A DNA stretch of 64,000 bases. It comes from Halopseudomonas salegens (GTDB lineage: Bacteria > Pseudomonadota > Gammaproteobacteria > Pseudomonadales > Pseudomonadaceae). Numbering within the stretch: position 1 is the first letter of the stretch; the number at the start of each line of letters is the position of its first letter. The notes under the pieces are model-generated. The model did not search any database. It was given only the letters and a program-made list of their open reading frames with translations, and was not told where the DNA came from. Below are positions 35,714 to 45,383 of this stretch, one piece after another. Position numbers and translations under genes: made by a program. The stretch covers positions 2,790,001 to 2,854,000 of the forward strand of contig NZ_LT629787.1 of NCBI RefSeq assembly GCF_900105655.1. Reading direction: 5' to 3'.

Positions 35714-38700
35714 ATGGATAAGCGGCAGCACCATCGACAGCTCGCCAATCTTGAAGCCCTGTTGAAAAATGATCAGGATTTCAAATCGGCCGGCTGCATC
35801 AAGGATTACAGCAGTGGTGGCGTACTACTGGAGTTGACTGCTCCGCTCTCGCCAGCCCAACAGAGCACCCTGGCAACTGCCAGGGAACTGCAGCTCTTGT
35901 TCTTTGCCGCGCAAGGTCCGCAAGCCATGCCAGTGGTCATTGCTCACCAGTCCAGCCAGTTTCTTGGTTTGCGCTTTACGCGCGCCACCCGCAGCCAACT
36001 GGCGTGCCTGGCCACGGCTGCGCAGGAGCTGGCACAATCCACTGCGCCGGCTCCTGCGCAGGGCAGCGCTGCGGCACCCATCAGCGCCGCTCTCGCAAAC
36101 GCCATTGTCACTTTGAAAAAGTTCATGGACGACCATCTCAGCCACTTTTTCGAGCTGACTGACAACGCCCTGCTGACCGTTGCCGAACAACAGAAAACCC
36201 AGGTCGAGCAACAGCGCCTGTTCGACGCCATGCTGCAGCTTCGCACCCGGCAATACAGCATTTGTCAGCAGGTACTGCATACCTTGAGTCATGCCCTGGA
36301 TCAACCGGCCGCCCTCGCCATTATCAGTGCGCAGCCCGGGAGCACCAGCAAAAAGCCTGGTCTCAGTCTGGTCGGCAAGGAAGCCTTTGAAGACTGGCTG
36401 TTGGTCAGGGTTGCCATTTCTCGCGCCGAGTTGCTGTGGCGTGAGGACCTGATTGCTCTGCAAGTGCGACTGGATGATACCTGCGCCCTGCGCCATGGAA
36501 TGCACTGCCCCAACCCTTTCGCACCCTCAGCCATTTGCCATGCCCTGCATGCCGCTCTGACACCCTTGCAGTTACCGCACAGCGCGCTGCGGATTATTTA
36601 TGAATGCCTGCAAGCCCACCTCCTCAGCCGCCTGCACCCTTTGTATCAACAGCTGAATCAAAGCCTGGCCGCCGCTGGCGTGTTGCCGGATCTCGACGCC
36701 ACGCAATATCTGGCTGACCAGGCATTGCAAAAGCAGCGTCAACTGGCCAATGCAGAGACGCCCGACCAGCCAAGCGACAGCATAACGGACAGTGCCGCCA
36801 CCCCGGAGCCACCTGAACACCAACCCGCCCCCCGGTCGCAGCTGATCAACCGTTTGCAGCAGTCCCGGCGGGAACCGCACAACAACCAGTCCACCGACCA
36901 GCCTCAGGTCAGTGAAAGCAGCCTGAACAGCCTGCTCGACCTGCAACAACAGCTGTCCGATTCGCCCGAGTCATTCGACGGCGATCACGCATTGCGTGAT
37001 CTGATACAACAGCAGTTACCGGAATTGAGCAGCCAGTCAGCCGATACCATCGAACTGGTCGAAGAACTTTTTGCCAGCCTGACTGCTGGCGAACATATTG
37101 CGCCGGAATTGCAGGCACAGCTGCGCAAGTTACAACTACCCGTGTTGCGACTGCTACTGAGCAATCCCGAGCTGATTGACCAGGAGCAGCATCCGCTGCG
37201 CAAGACCATCAATCACCTGGCCTTGCTGTCCGACAGGAACAGCCTGAATGCCGAGCACAACCGGACTGCGGTAACCCAGGCGGTTCAGACGATTCTTGGC
37301 AATCCGGAACAACAGGCCGGCTTGCAAAGCGTCGATGCCGCGCTCGAACGCCTGGTTCAGCGCGAACAACGATTGACCGTGCGCAACCTTGATCGTCTGC
37401 GTGACAGCTGTGAGGGTCAACAGCGGCTGCAGCAGGCCAACCAGGCGATTGAAAGTATTCTGGCATCAGTCCTGCCAAGCACAGTGCCGCAGCCCCTGCT
37501 GGATCTGCTCGAGTATGGATGGAAAGCACTGATGCGCCTGACCTGGTTGCGTGAAGGGGCCGATAGCCAGGCTTGGGCAATGTGCATCAAAGCGGTGTCT
37601 CAGCTAGGTGATTCGGTGCGCGAGCCACCGTTGACCCAGGAGCCACTGGCGCAACAGGACCTGCTGAAACTGTTGCGTATCGGGCTCTCCAAAATGCCCG
37701 ACGAGCTCGGCCGGCACGCTCGCCTGCTGAGTGATATTGAACTCTTGCTGAACGAGCCCGATGCCTTCCCGCAAGCGCTTTACCAGGCACCCATTGAGGA
37801 AAGCGAGTTGCGCGCGGCACGGCTGCATGCACTGGCAGAGAATGACAGCGAGCAGCGACCCTGGCTGCAACGGGCCCGCAAACTCAAGCCCGGACAATGG
37901 TTTGAAGTGACCCGCGGCCCCTTCCAGCACCAGCCAGCGCAGATAATCTGGCAATCGGCTGATTGCACACGGTTCTTGCTGGCCAACCGACAGGGCACTC
38001 GCAGCCTTTCTCTGGACCTGGACGAAGCCGCACAAATGCTGCGCGACGGCAGCCTGTCCAGCCGGCCAGAATTCAGTCAACAGCCGGTGGAGCAAGGGCT
38101 GGATGCCTTGGTACAAAAAGTCTATGCACGGCTGGCCATGGACGCGAGCCAGGATCCGCTGACCAACCTGCTGACCCGCCGCGAATTCATCCAGCGCCTG
38201 GATAAAGTGGTCAATGCCTGTGCCGGCGGCGAGCATGAGCACACGCTGGTATTCATCAACCTGCTGCAGTTCAAGCTGATCAACAATACTTGTGGTTATG
38301 CCGCTGGCGATCGGCTGTTGCGGGAGTTGTCGGAACGCATCCGCAGTGCCCTGCCCGCCGACGCACTGGCCGGGCGCATTGGCGCCGATCAGTTTGCCTT
38401 GCTGCTGCCCGGCGGGCCTGATGAGGGTGGGCAGGCCCTTGCGCAAACGCTGAAACAGTCACTGGAAGCCGAGCGTTTCCACCACGGTGAAGACCGCTTC
38501 GTGATCAACACCGCAGTGACCCTGCTGGGTTTCAGGGACGCCAACCATAGCGCCATGGAATTGCTGCGCAACCTGGAAACCTCCGCCAGCCTGGCCAAGC
38601 AAGGGGGGCGCACCAAGGTACAACAGGTGCGCCCCGGTGATGAACAGCTGGAAGCACTGGATGAAGTCATGCACTGGATTACCCGGATCAACCGGGCTCT

Positions 38701-39445
38701 GGACGAAGACCAGCTGCAGCTGATTTGTCAGCGCATTCAGCCACTGACCGGCAGCAACGGCTTGCCGCACTTCGAAATCCTGCTTCGAGTCCTTGACGAA
38801 CAAGGCCAGGCCATGCCGCCTGCAGCCTTTATTGAGGTCGCAGAAACCTATCACCGGATGAATGCGGTGGATCGCTGGGTAATCGAGCATGTGCTGGCAT
38901 GGATGCAGACGCATGCGTCATTGCTGCCCCGGTTTGGTGGGTTTTCCATCAACCTGTCCGGCCATTCACTGAACGATGAAAGCTTTCTGGAATTCCTGTT
39001 TTCTGCCCTGTCGCGCTATCCGGTACCCCGCGACAAGCTGATTTTCGAAATCACTGAAACCACGGCGGTGGCCAATCTTGAAGAAGCTGCCGACTTCATC
39101 AGCGAATTGCGCGGTATTGGCTGTCGCTTCTCACTGGATGACTTCGGCGCCGGCCAGTCTTCGTATACCTACCTGAAAAGGCTCCCGGTCGATTACCTGA
39201 AAATCGATGGTGCCTTTATCCGCGACATCACTCGCAACCCGGTGGATTATGCGCTGGCCCGCTCGATTACTGAAATGGGTCACCACCTGAACAAACTGGT
39301 CATTGCCGAATACGTCGCCAATAACGCTACCTTGCAAGCGGTGACCACCATTGGTGTCGATTACGCGCAAGGCTACCAGTTCGGCTTGCCGGTCAAGCTG
39401 GACGATCTGGCGGATGAATTGCGGCGACCATCAGCAACCCATTGA
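35714..39445 (+). CDS. Cyclic-di-GMP protein: PilZ - DUF1631 - GGDEF - EAL
   Basis: 1243 residues, cytoplasmic (no signal or TM segment). Residues 1-110 look like a PilZ domain: R4-x3-R8 and D31-x-S-x-x-G36 (KDYSSGG) form its c-di-GMP motif. Residues ~110-780 are a long helical, Gln-rich DUF1631 region. At ~805-965 is a GGDEF domain (DPLTNLLTRREF) whose active site reads IGADQF, so cyclase activity is unlikely. At ~985-1235 is an EAL domain: FEILLRV (EIL for EAL), NLSGHSLND, FEITETTA, LDDFGAGQSS, DYLKIDGAF, IAEYV and AQGYQFG, so the phosphodiesterase residues are kept. AGGAG lies ~13 bases before the ATG. Likely senses and degrades c-di-GMP; target unknown. Confidence 0.85.
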   Translation: MDKRQHHRQLANLEALLKNDQDFKSAGCIKDYSSGGVLLELTAPLSPAQQSTLATARELQLLFFAAQGPQAMPVVIAHQSSQFLGLRFTRATRSQLACLATAAQELAQSTAPAPAQGSAAAPISAALANAIVTLKKFMDDHLSHFFELTDNALLTVAEQQKTQVEQQRLFDAMLQLRTRQYSICQQVLHTLSHALDQPAALAIISAQPGSTSKKPGLSLVGKEAFEDWLLVRVAISRAELLWREDLIALQVRLDDTCALRHGMHCPNPFAPSAICHALHAALTPLQLPHSALRIIYECLQAHLLSRLHPLYQQLNQSLAAAGVLPDLDATQYLADQALQKQRQLANAETPDQPSDSITDSAATPEPPEHQPAPRSQLINRLQQSRREPHNNQSTDQPQVSESSLNSLLDLQQQLSDSPESFDGDHALRDLIQQQLPELSSQSADTIELVEELFASLTAGEHIAPELQAQLRKLQLPVLRLLLSNPELIDQEQHPLRKTINHLALLSDRNSLNAEHNRTAVTQAVQTILGNPEQQAGLQSVDAALERLVQREQRLTVRNLDRLRDSCEGQQRLQQANQAIESILASVLPSTVPQPLLDLLEYGWKALMRLTWLREGADSQAWAMCIKAVSQLGDSVREPPLTQEPLAQQDLLKLLRIGLSKMPDELGRHARLLSDIELLLNEPDAFPQALYQAPIEESELRAARLHALAENDSEQRPWLQRARKLKPGQWFEVTRGPFQHQPAQIIWQSADCTRFLLANRQGTRSLSLDLDEAAQMLRDGSLSSRPEFSQQPVEQGLDALVQKVYARLAMDASQDPLTNLLTRREFIQRLDKVVNACAGGEHEHTLVFINLLQFKLINNTCGYAAGDRLLRELSERIRSALPADALAGRIGADQFALLLPGGPDEGGQALAQTLKQSLEAERFHHGEDRFVINTAVTLLGFRDANHSAMELLRNLETSASLAKQGGRTKVQQVRPGDEQLEALDEVMHWITRINRALDEDQLQLICQRIQPLTGSNGLPHFEILLRVLDEQGQAMPPAAFIEVAETYHRMNAVDRWVIEHVLAWMQTHASLLPRFGGFSINLSGHSLNDESFLEFLFSALSRYPVPRDKLIFEITETTAVANLEEAADFISELRGIGCRFSLDDFGAGQSSYTYLKRLPVDYLKIDGAFIRDITRNPVDYALARSITEMGHHLNKLVIAEYVANNATLQAVTTIGVDYAQGYQFGLPVKLDDLADELRRPSATH

Positions 39446-39561
39446 ATCAGACCGCCTGTGCATTCCCTTTGTCATGCCTTGCCGAATCGGCCACAATACC
39501 GCCCAATTCCACTTACTGCTGACCGCTGCGCAAGCTGCGGCCACTCTGGTCTGAACCCGAT

Positions 39562-41148
39562 ATGTCCAACAGCATCGCCCAAGAAGTTGCCAAACGCCGT
39601 ACTTTCGCCATTATCTCGCATCCGGATGCGGGTAAAACCACCATTACCGAACGCCTGCTGCTGATGGGCCAGGCGATCAATGTGGCCGGCACAGTTAAGT
39701 CACGCAAGTCCGACCGTCACGCTACCTCGGACTGGATGGCGATGGAGAAGCAACGCGGGATATCGGTCAGCACCTCGGTGATGCAGTTCCCTTACCGCGA
39801 GCACATGATCAACCTGCTCGATACCCCCGGTCACGAAGATTTCTCGGAAGATACCTACCGCACCCTTACTGCCGTCGACTCGGCTTTGATGGTACTGGAC
39901 GGTGGTAAAGGGGTTGAGCCGCGCACCATCGCGCTGATGGATGTCTGTCGTCTGCGTGACACGCCGATTGTCAGTTTTATCAACAAGCTCGACCGCGATA
40001 TTCGTGACCCGATCGAACTGCTCGACGAGATCGAGGCGGTACTGAATATCCGTGCTGCCCCGATCACCTGGCCGATCGGCTGTTATCGCGACTTCAAAGG
40101 TGTGTACCACCTGAAGGACGACTGCATCATTGTCTATGCAGCCGGCCATGGGCACGAGCGCACCGAGCAAAGGCGCATTCAGAACCTGGATTCGGATGAA
40201 GCCCGTGAGCACCTGGACGATCTGTACGACAACTTTCTCGAAGAACTGGAACTGGTTCAGGGTGCCTGCCATGAATTTGACCAGGACGCCTTCCTCAAGG
40301 GCGAACTGACCCCGGTATTCTTTGGTACAGCGCTCGGCAACTTCGGTGTCGATCAGGTACTGGATGCCGTGGTTGACTGGGCGCCCGCCCCCCTCGCTCG
40401 CGCCAGCCATGAACGCGTGATAGAACCGACCGAAGAGCCCTTTACCGGCTTTGTTTTCAAGATCCAGGCCAATATGGATCCCCGGCACCGCGACCGTATC
40501 GCCTTTATGCGCATCTGCTCCGGGCAATACCAGAAAGGCATGAAGCTGCATCATGTACGCACGGGTAAAGAGTTGCGCATACCCGATGCATTGACCTTTT
40601 TCGCCGCCGAGCGCGAGCATCTGGAAGAAGCCTGGGCGGGCGATATCATCGGCCTGCACAATCACGGCACCATCCAGATTGGCGATACTTTCAGCGAAGG
40701 CGAGAAGATCGGCTTTACCGGTATTCCCCATTTCGCCCCGGAATTGTTTCAGCGTGTGCGTCTGAAAGACCCGCTCAAATCCAAGCAGTTGCGTCAGGGC
40801 CTGCAGGAGCTGGCGGAAGAAGGCGCCACTCAGGTGTTTTTCCCCGAACGCAACAATGACATCATCCTCGGCGCCGTTGGCGTACTGCAGTTCGATGTGG
40901 TCGCCAGCCGCTTGCAGGATGAATACAAAGTGGAGTGCCTGTACGAGCCGATAAACGTCTGGTCCGCTCGCTGGGTCAGCTCGGACAATGCCAAGAAGCT
41001 GGATGAGTTCAAGAACAAGGCGATGGAAAACCTGGCCATCGATGGTGGCGGTCACCTGACCTATCTGGCACCGACCCGGGTCAATCTCAACCTGACCGCA
41101 GAACGCTGGCCGGATATTCGTTTCAGTGCTACCCGCGAGCATCACTAG
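39562..41148 (+). CDS. prfC: Peptide chain release factor 3
   Basis: GTPase that recycles RF1/RF2 after termination. Seen: G1 [37 protein letters not shown]3 [16 protein letters not shown]4 SFINKLDRD; 528 residues as usual. Monocistronic; a weak promoter-like region lies between it and the upstream gene. A 481-codon open frame on the opposite strand is a codon-usage shadow. Confidence 0.96.
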   Translation: MSNSIAQEVAKRRTFAIISHPDAGKTTITERLLLMGQAINVAGTVKSRKSDRHATSDWMAMEKQRGISVSTSVMQFPYREHMINLLDTPGHEDFSEDTYRTLTAVDSALMVLDGGKGVEPRTIALMDVCRLRDTPIVSFINKLDRDIRDPIELLDEIEAVLNIRAAPITWPIGCYRDFKGVYHLKDDCIIVYAAGHGHERTEQRRIQNLDSDEAREHLDDLYDNFLEELELVQGACHEFDQDAFLKGELTPVFFGTALGNFGVDQVLDAVVDWAPAPLARASHERVIEPTEEPFTGFVFKIQANMDPRHRDRIAFMRICSGQYQKGMKLHHVRTGKELRIPDALTFFAAEREHLEEAWAGDIIGLHNHGTIQIGDTFSEGEKIGFTGIPHFAPELFQRVRLKDPLKSKQLRQGLQELAEEGATQVFFPERNNDIILGAVGVLQFDVVASRLQDEYKVECLYEPINVWSARWVSSDNAKKLDEFKNKAMENLAIDGGGHLTYLAPTRVNLNLTAERWPDIRFSATREHH

Positions 41149-41225
41149 AATGGGTGATATTTACCTCTGACCGCTTTTTTTGACTCGCTACTGCGCTATA
41201 TTGGTCCTCGCACCCGTGACCAACT

Positions 41226-41257
41226 GACGGCCTGAACAGAAACTCGTTCAGGCCGTC
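41226..41257. other. 12-bp perfect hairpin before a periplasmic-binding-protein gene
   Basis: GACGGCCTGAAC, eight-base loop, GTTCAGGCCGTC. Ends five bases before the first possible start (41263) of the next gene and 79 bases past prfC. There is no T-run on either strand, so it is not a standard terminator; it may act on translation of the next gene or be a protein site. Confidence 0.6.
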
Positions 41258-41262
41258 GTCCC

Positions 41263-42060
41263 ATGCAGGCAATTCCAATGACAACAGCCCCGCGTCGCTG
41301 GCCACTCCTTCGGGTGGTCGCACCCTTGACAGTCTGCGCCTTGCTCTGGGCCGCAACCAGCCTGGCAGTGGCTGACGAGACACGGCAACTGCGTGCCGCC
41401 TATATACATTTCCCGCCCATGGCCTGGACGGACGAGCAGGGGCAACCGGCTGGTTACATGATTGAGCTGACCAATCGTCTGGCTGCCGACAGCGGTTATC
41501 AACTGCAATGGACCGAGTACCCGATCAAGCGTATCCGACTGCATCTGGAACAGGGGCAGATCGATCTCTGGCCTGGCTCGGCAGCGTTACCGGCGCTGGA
41601 GCCCATTACTGTGGAAACCCAGCTCGATTTGACCGTCACCCTGTGTGCCTATTATCTGGATGGCACACCACCGATCGAACAGCTGGATGACCTCAAGCAG
41701 GGTCGGCTGATCCTTATTCACGGTTACACCTATCGCGAACTGCTGGGCGAAGTACTTGCCGACAACCCGAATCGCCCCCTGAGCGCACCCAATGAACGCG
41801 CAGCGCTGGAACTGCTGGCCCGGGGCCGGGGTGATTATCTGCTCAATTTCACCCATCCGCTGGAAACCGCTTTGCGTGATTTCCCGGTTGATGACCTGCA
41901 GTGCACTGTTCTGGATGAATGGCCGATTGCCTATATCGTTTCGCGCCAGACACCCGATGCACAAGAGATAGTCGACAAGTTGGAACAGGCCTACAAGCGT
42001 CATCAGATCACTGCAGCACGCAATCACCAGCAACCGGATATCACGAACAAAGACCCTTGA
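41263..42060 (+). CDS. Periplasmic substrate-binding protein, SBP family 3
   Basis: 265 residues from the first ATG; the second (41278, MTTAPRRWPLL) has AGG eight to nine bases upstream and escapes the preceding hairpin, so it may be the true start. Signal peptide LTVCALLWAATSLAVA, mature LRAAYIHFPPMAWTDEQGQP, AGYMIELTNRLAADSGY, IDLWPGSA: a polar-amino-acid-type binding protein. No permease or ATPase is adjacent, and such orphan proteins in Pseudomonas are often sensors or of unknown role. Ligand unknown. Confidence 0.72.
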   Translation: MQAIPMTTAPRRWPLLRVVAPLTVCALLWAATSLAVADETRQLRAAYIHFPPMAWTDEQGQPAGYMIELTNRLAADSGYQLQWTEYPIKRIRLHLEQGQIDLWPGSAALPALEPITVETQLDLTVTLCAYYLDGTPPIEQLDDLKQGRLILIHGYTYRELLGEVLADNPNRPLSAPNERAALELLARGRGDYLLNFTHPLETALRDFPVDDLQCTVLDEWPIAYIVSRQTPDAQEIVDKLEQAYKRHQITAARNHQQPDITNKDP

Positions 42061-42099
42061 CCCCTTGCCAGCCAGCGCTTTTACGCCGAAGCTGTGTTA

Positions 42100-42894
42100 A
42101 TGCGCTACATCGACACTCACACCCATTTTGATTTTCCCGACTTTGCCGCTGATCGTGCGCAGGTACTGTCCAACTGCACCCAAGCGGGCATAGAGCGCCT
42201 GGTGGTGGTTGGCGTAACCGCCACCCACTGGCCACGACTCTGGGGCCTGGTAACCAGTGATCAACGACTCTCTGCCGCTTTTGGCCTGCATCCGATGTTT
42301 CTTGCCGAGCATCAGCCTGACGATGTGCGGCAGCTGAACGCATGGCTGACCAGGCATGTCGCTCACCCGCAATGCTGTGCCGTTGGAGAAATCGGGCTGG
42401 ATTATTTTCTGCCCGAGCTGGACCCGGCACAGCAGCGCGATTTGTTCGAGCAGCAACTGGCGCTGGCGGCTGAGTTCCAGTTACCGGCCCTGCTGCATGT
42501 GCGTCGCGCCCATGCCGACACCATTGCTGCCCTCAAACGCTTCCGGTTGCCTCGCGGCGGTATCGTGCATGCTTTTGCCGGCAGCCTGGAAGAAGCCCGT
42601 GAATACCGTAAACTGGGCTTCAAACTGGGACTGGGTGGCGCGGTCACCTGGCCGCAGGCCAAGCGCTTGCGCCGGGTGGTGGCTGAGCTGCCAGCCGACA
42701 GCCTGGTACTGGAAACCGATGCTCCGGACATGGCACCGGCCTTCGCCGCCAACCAACGCAACAGCCCTGAGCACCTGCCACGGATTGCCGCTGTCATTGC
42801 CGAGTTGCGCGCAGAACCGCTGCACCAGCTGGCCGACCAGTGCTGGCATAACAGCTGTGAATTATTCAACTGGCCATCCATGACGGTGCCTTGA
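42100..42894 (+). CDS. TatD family metal-dependent hydrolase (YjjV-like)
   Basis: Predicted Mg/Zn-dependent DNase of the amidohydrolase superfamily, 264 residues. Seen: metal H-x-H in YIDTHTHFDFP, Glu in AVGEIGLDYF, His in LLHVRRAH and IVHAFAGS, Asp in VLETDAPDMAP. Family members trim 3' ends and act in DNA repair or stress; the exact substrate is unknown. The frame is open two codons upstream with GTG, but ATG at 42100 fits. Confidence 0.88.
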   Translation: MRYIDTHTHFDFPDFAADRAQVLSNCTQAGIERLVVVGVTATHWPRLWGLVTSDQRLSAAFGLHPMFLAEHQPDDVRQLNAWLTRHVAHPQCCAVGEIGLDYFLPELDPAQQRDLFEQQLALAAEFQLPALLHVRRAHADTIAALKRFRLPRGGIVHAFAGSLEEAREYRKLGFKLGLGGAVTWPQAKRLRRVVAELPADSLVLETDAPDMAPAFAANQRNSPEHLPRIAAVIAELRAEPLHQLADQCWHNSCELFNWPSMTVP

Positions 42895-42947
42895 AGGCGC
42901 CGCTCTGGTAGAGTCAATAACGACTTTCGTTTGGCGGGGGACTGGGC

Positions 42948-43409
42948 ATGGCCCTGGGTATCATTCTGTTGTTGATCTGGCTGGTATTACTGATCCGCTT
43001 TCCGCGCGTGATGGTGCCGGCCAGCGCTGGCGTAGTAGCCGTTGCACTTTTATTGGCCGCGCTGGTAGCTCTCTGGCAATGGTTCAACCAGCGGCACACC
43101 GATGAGCTGGACTTCAATTTTCGTTACGCCCCTGCTGAATGCGAACCCGGCCAGCCACTGCAACTGGTGTTGGTCAACCAGAGCAGCCGTGGCATCAGCA
43201 ATATTACCTGGCAACTGATCGGCAGCCCCGCGGGGATGAATACCAACATGCTGGACGTCGGTGGTGCCGGAGCCAATTATCGCTATGACGGACCACTCCC
43301 AGCGGGTGAAGAATGGCAGCAATGCTATGAATTACCCCGCCTGCGTAGCGGTTATCGCGCTCAAGACCTGAATTTTCGCGCGGAGCATATCCGCGCCGAC
43401 GTCAATTGA
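42948..43409 (+). CDS. Conserved small membrane protein
   Basis: 153 residues with two hydrophobic N-terminal segments (GIILLLIWLVLLIRF and VAVALLLAALVALWQWF) and a C-terminal domain of beta-sandwich appearance (EPGQPLQLVLVNQSSRGISN, FRYAPAECE), probably periplasmic. Relatives are sometimes labelled multidrug transporter without evidence. GGGGGA precedes the ATG; the SDR gene follows after 34 bases, likely the same transcript. Function unknown. Confidence 0.7.
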   Translation: MALGIILLLIWLVLLIRFPRVMVPASAGVVAVALLLAALVALWQWFNQRHTDELDFNFRYAPAECEPGQPLQLVLVNQSSRGISNITWQLIGSPAGMNTNMLDVGGAGANYRYDGPLPAGEEWQQCYELPRLRSGYRAQDLNFRAEHIRADVN

Positions 43410-43443
43410 ATCCACCAAACAGAACAACAAGAAGGACTCTCTC

Positions 43444-44271
43444 ATGACTCAAGCTGTAGCGCTGATTACCGGTTGTTCCACCGGTATTGGTCGGGCCCTG
43501 GCTGAGGTATGCCTTGAACAGGGTTATCAGGTATGGGCCACGGCAAGACGACCGGAAACCCTGGAGCCCCTGGTCGCCAAAGGCGCCATTGCCATGCAAC
43601 TGGACGTGAATGACAGCGAACAGTTGCTGGCCTGCGCTGAACGTATCCGAAATGAAGCCGGTCGCCTGGACTTGCTGATCAACAATGCTGGCTATGGCGC
43701 CATGGGACCTCTGCTGGATGCCGACCGCGACACCCTGCTCAAGCAGTTCGATACCAATGTGTTTGCTCCGATTCAGCTGACCCGTGCCTGCGCCGATCTG
43801 CTGCGCGAAGCCAAAGGCCTGATAGTCAATATCGGCAGTGTATCCGGTATCACCACAACCCCCTTCTCCGGGGTCTACTGCGCTTCCAAAGCAGCCCTGC
43901 ACGCCCTGTCGGAAGCGTTGCGCATGGAGCTGCATCCATTTGGCATCAAGGTGCTGACGGTACAACCAGGCGCGATTGCCTCGGACTTCGGCAACAATGC
44001 CTCTGCGGCCATTACCCTGCAGGAAGGCTCCTGGTTCAAACCCTGGGAAAAAGCCGTGCAAGCGCGCGCCAAGGCATCACAAAAGGCCAGCTCGACCAGT
44101 GCCCGGGATTTTGCCGTTGAGCTGATGCGCTATGTGAAAAACCCCTTGCGCCCGGAGACTGCGCTGATCGGAACCAGCAGCCGCAGCATGGTTCGCATGA
44201 AACGCTGGCTGCCGACCTCGATTCTGGAAGCTCAGCTACGCAAGCGTTTCGGCCTCGACAAGCAGGTCTGA
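43444..44271 (+). CDS. Short-chain dehydrogenase (YbbO-like)
   Basis: 275-residue classical SDR. Seen: ALITGCSTGIGRALAEV, WATARRPE (Arg after the first beta-alpha unit favours NADP), LLINNAGYGAMGPLLD, IGSVSG, YCASKAALHALSEALRMEL and VQPGAIASDF. Resembles the YbbO group, which reduces aldehydes; substrate not determinable. AAGGA lies seven bases before the ATG. Convergent with the leucine-type dehydrogenase. Confidence 0.85.
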   Translation: MTQAVALITGCSTGIGRALAEVCLEQGYQVWATARRPETLEPLVAKGAIAMQLDVNDSEQLLACAERIRNEAGRLDLLINNAGYGAMGPLLDADRDTLLKQFDTNVFAPIQLTRACADLLREAKGLIVNIGSVSGITTTPFSGVYCASKAALHALSEALRMELHPFGIKVLTVQPGAIASDFGNNASAAITLQEGSWFKPWEKAVQARAKASQKASSTSARDFAVELMRYVKNPLRPETALIGTSSRSMVRMKRWLPTSILEAQLRKRFGLDKQV

Positions 44272-44306
44272 CTGAACTCACGCCCGAGCCCGAGCCAGCC
44301 CCTGAC

Positions 44307-45335
44307 TCAGCCCTGCTCGGGATAAAGAATAGCTTCCGCCTGGCGGTCGGCAATGACCGACGGTGAGCGGCTTTCCGCCTGACTGTCGGCAAAGATCATA
44401 TCCAGCCGCTGGCCAATCCCCTTGACCCGCTCGGCAATCTCGCCGGGGCTTGTCTGCTGGTGGGTCAGGGCGACATGCAACAGCCCGCCAGCATTGATCA
44501 CGTAGTCCGGTGCATAAAGGATGCCACGGGCATCCAGCGCATTGGCAGCCTCTGGATCGGCCAGCTGATTGTTGGCCGCCCCCGCCACCACCGCACAGCG
44601 CAGCTGCATAATACTGTCGTGATTGAGCACCCCGCCCAGACCGCAGGGGGCGAAAATATCGCAGGGCGTTTCGAAGACAGCATCGGGGGCAACCGGCTGA
44701 CCTCCGTACTCATCCACCAGCAAATGTACCTTGCCGGTATCCAGATCGGCGACCAGCACATCGGCCCCTTCAGCGGCCAGCATGGCGACCAGCGCGCTAC
44801 CGACATTACCCGCCCCCTGCACGCAAATACGGACACCGTCCAGGCTGTCAGAACCCAACTGAGCCCGGGCAGCAGCCCGAATCCCGGCGAGCACGCCCAG
44901 AGCGGTATGTGGCGACGGATCACCCGCTGCCGTAGTGCTGGTTACATGCCCGGTGTGCTGGGCAATACAGTCCATATCCTGATTGCTGGTGCCACTGTCC
45001 ATGGCAGTGATATAACGCCCGCGCAGAGACTCGATGGCTCGACCGTAGGCTTCGAACAACGCAGCCCGGTCGTCCACGTGCGGTGGGCGCAGAATCACCG
45101 TCTTGCCGCCCCCGTGGGGGAGCCCGGCCAGTGCAGCCTTGTAACTCATGCCTCGGGCCAGACGCATGGCATCGGCCAGGGCCAGGTCGAGGCTGCCATA
45201 GGGCTGATAACGGCAGCCACCCAGCGCCGGCCCGAGCCGTGTATTGTGAATGGCGATAATGGCTTCCAGCCCGGTCGCGGCATCACTGAACAGATGCACC
45301 GCCTCCATTCCGAAAGATCGCATGGCTGCAAACAT
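44307..45335 (-). CDS. Leucine/valine/phenylalanine dehydrogenase family
   Basis: NAD-dependent amino acid dehydrogenase of the Glu/Leu/Phe/Val family, 342 residues (hence not a glutamate dehydrogenase). Seen: NTRLGPALGGCRYQPYG, catalytic lysines in MSYKAALAGLPHGGGKTVI, SPHTALGVLAG and Rossmann VQGAGNVGSALVAML. Likely interconverts branched-chain amino acids and 2-oxo acids. GAGG five bases before the ATG supports this start over a GTG two codons upstream. Lies after roxR on the same strand but with 48 bases between, so co-transcription is possible. Confidence 0.87.
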   Translation of the reverse strand: MFAAMRSFGMEAVHLFSDAATGLEAIIAIHNTRLGPALGGCRYQPYGSLDLALADAMRLARGMSYKAALAGLPHGGGKTVILRPPHVDDRAALFEAYGRAIESLRGRYITAMDSGTSNQDMDCIAQHTGHVTSTTAAGDPSPHTALGVLAGIRAAARAQLGSDSLDGVRICVQGAGNVGSALVAMLAAEGADVLVADLDTGKVHLLVDEYGGQPVAPDAVFETPCDIFAPCGLGGVLNHDSIMQLRCAVVAGAANNQLADPEAANALDARGILYAPDYVINAGGLLHVALTHQQTSPGEIAERVKGIGQRLDMIFADSQAESRSPSVIADRQAEAILYPEQG

Positions 45336-45383
45336 AGTCACCTCGAATCGATTGATTGCTTACACCATAGCAGGCCATCCGCC

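Noticed and set aside
39700..41145. 481-codon open frame antisense to prfC
   Set aside because: Complete overlap with the highly conserved prfC gene; no family motif in the antisense product. GC-rich codon use creates such frames.
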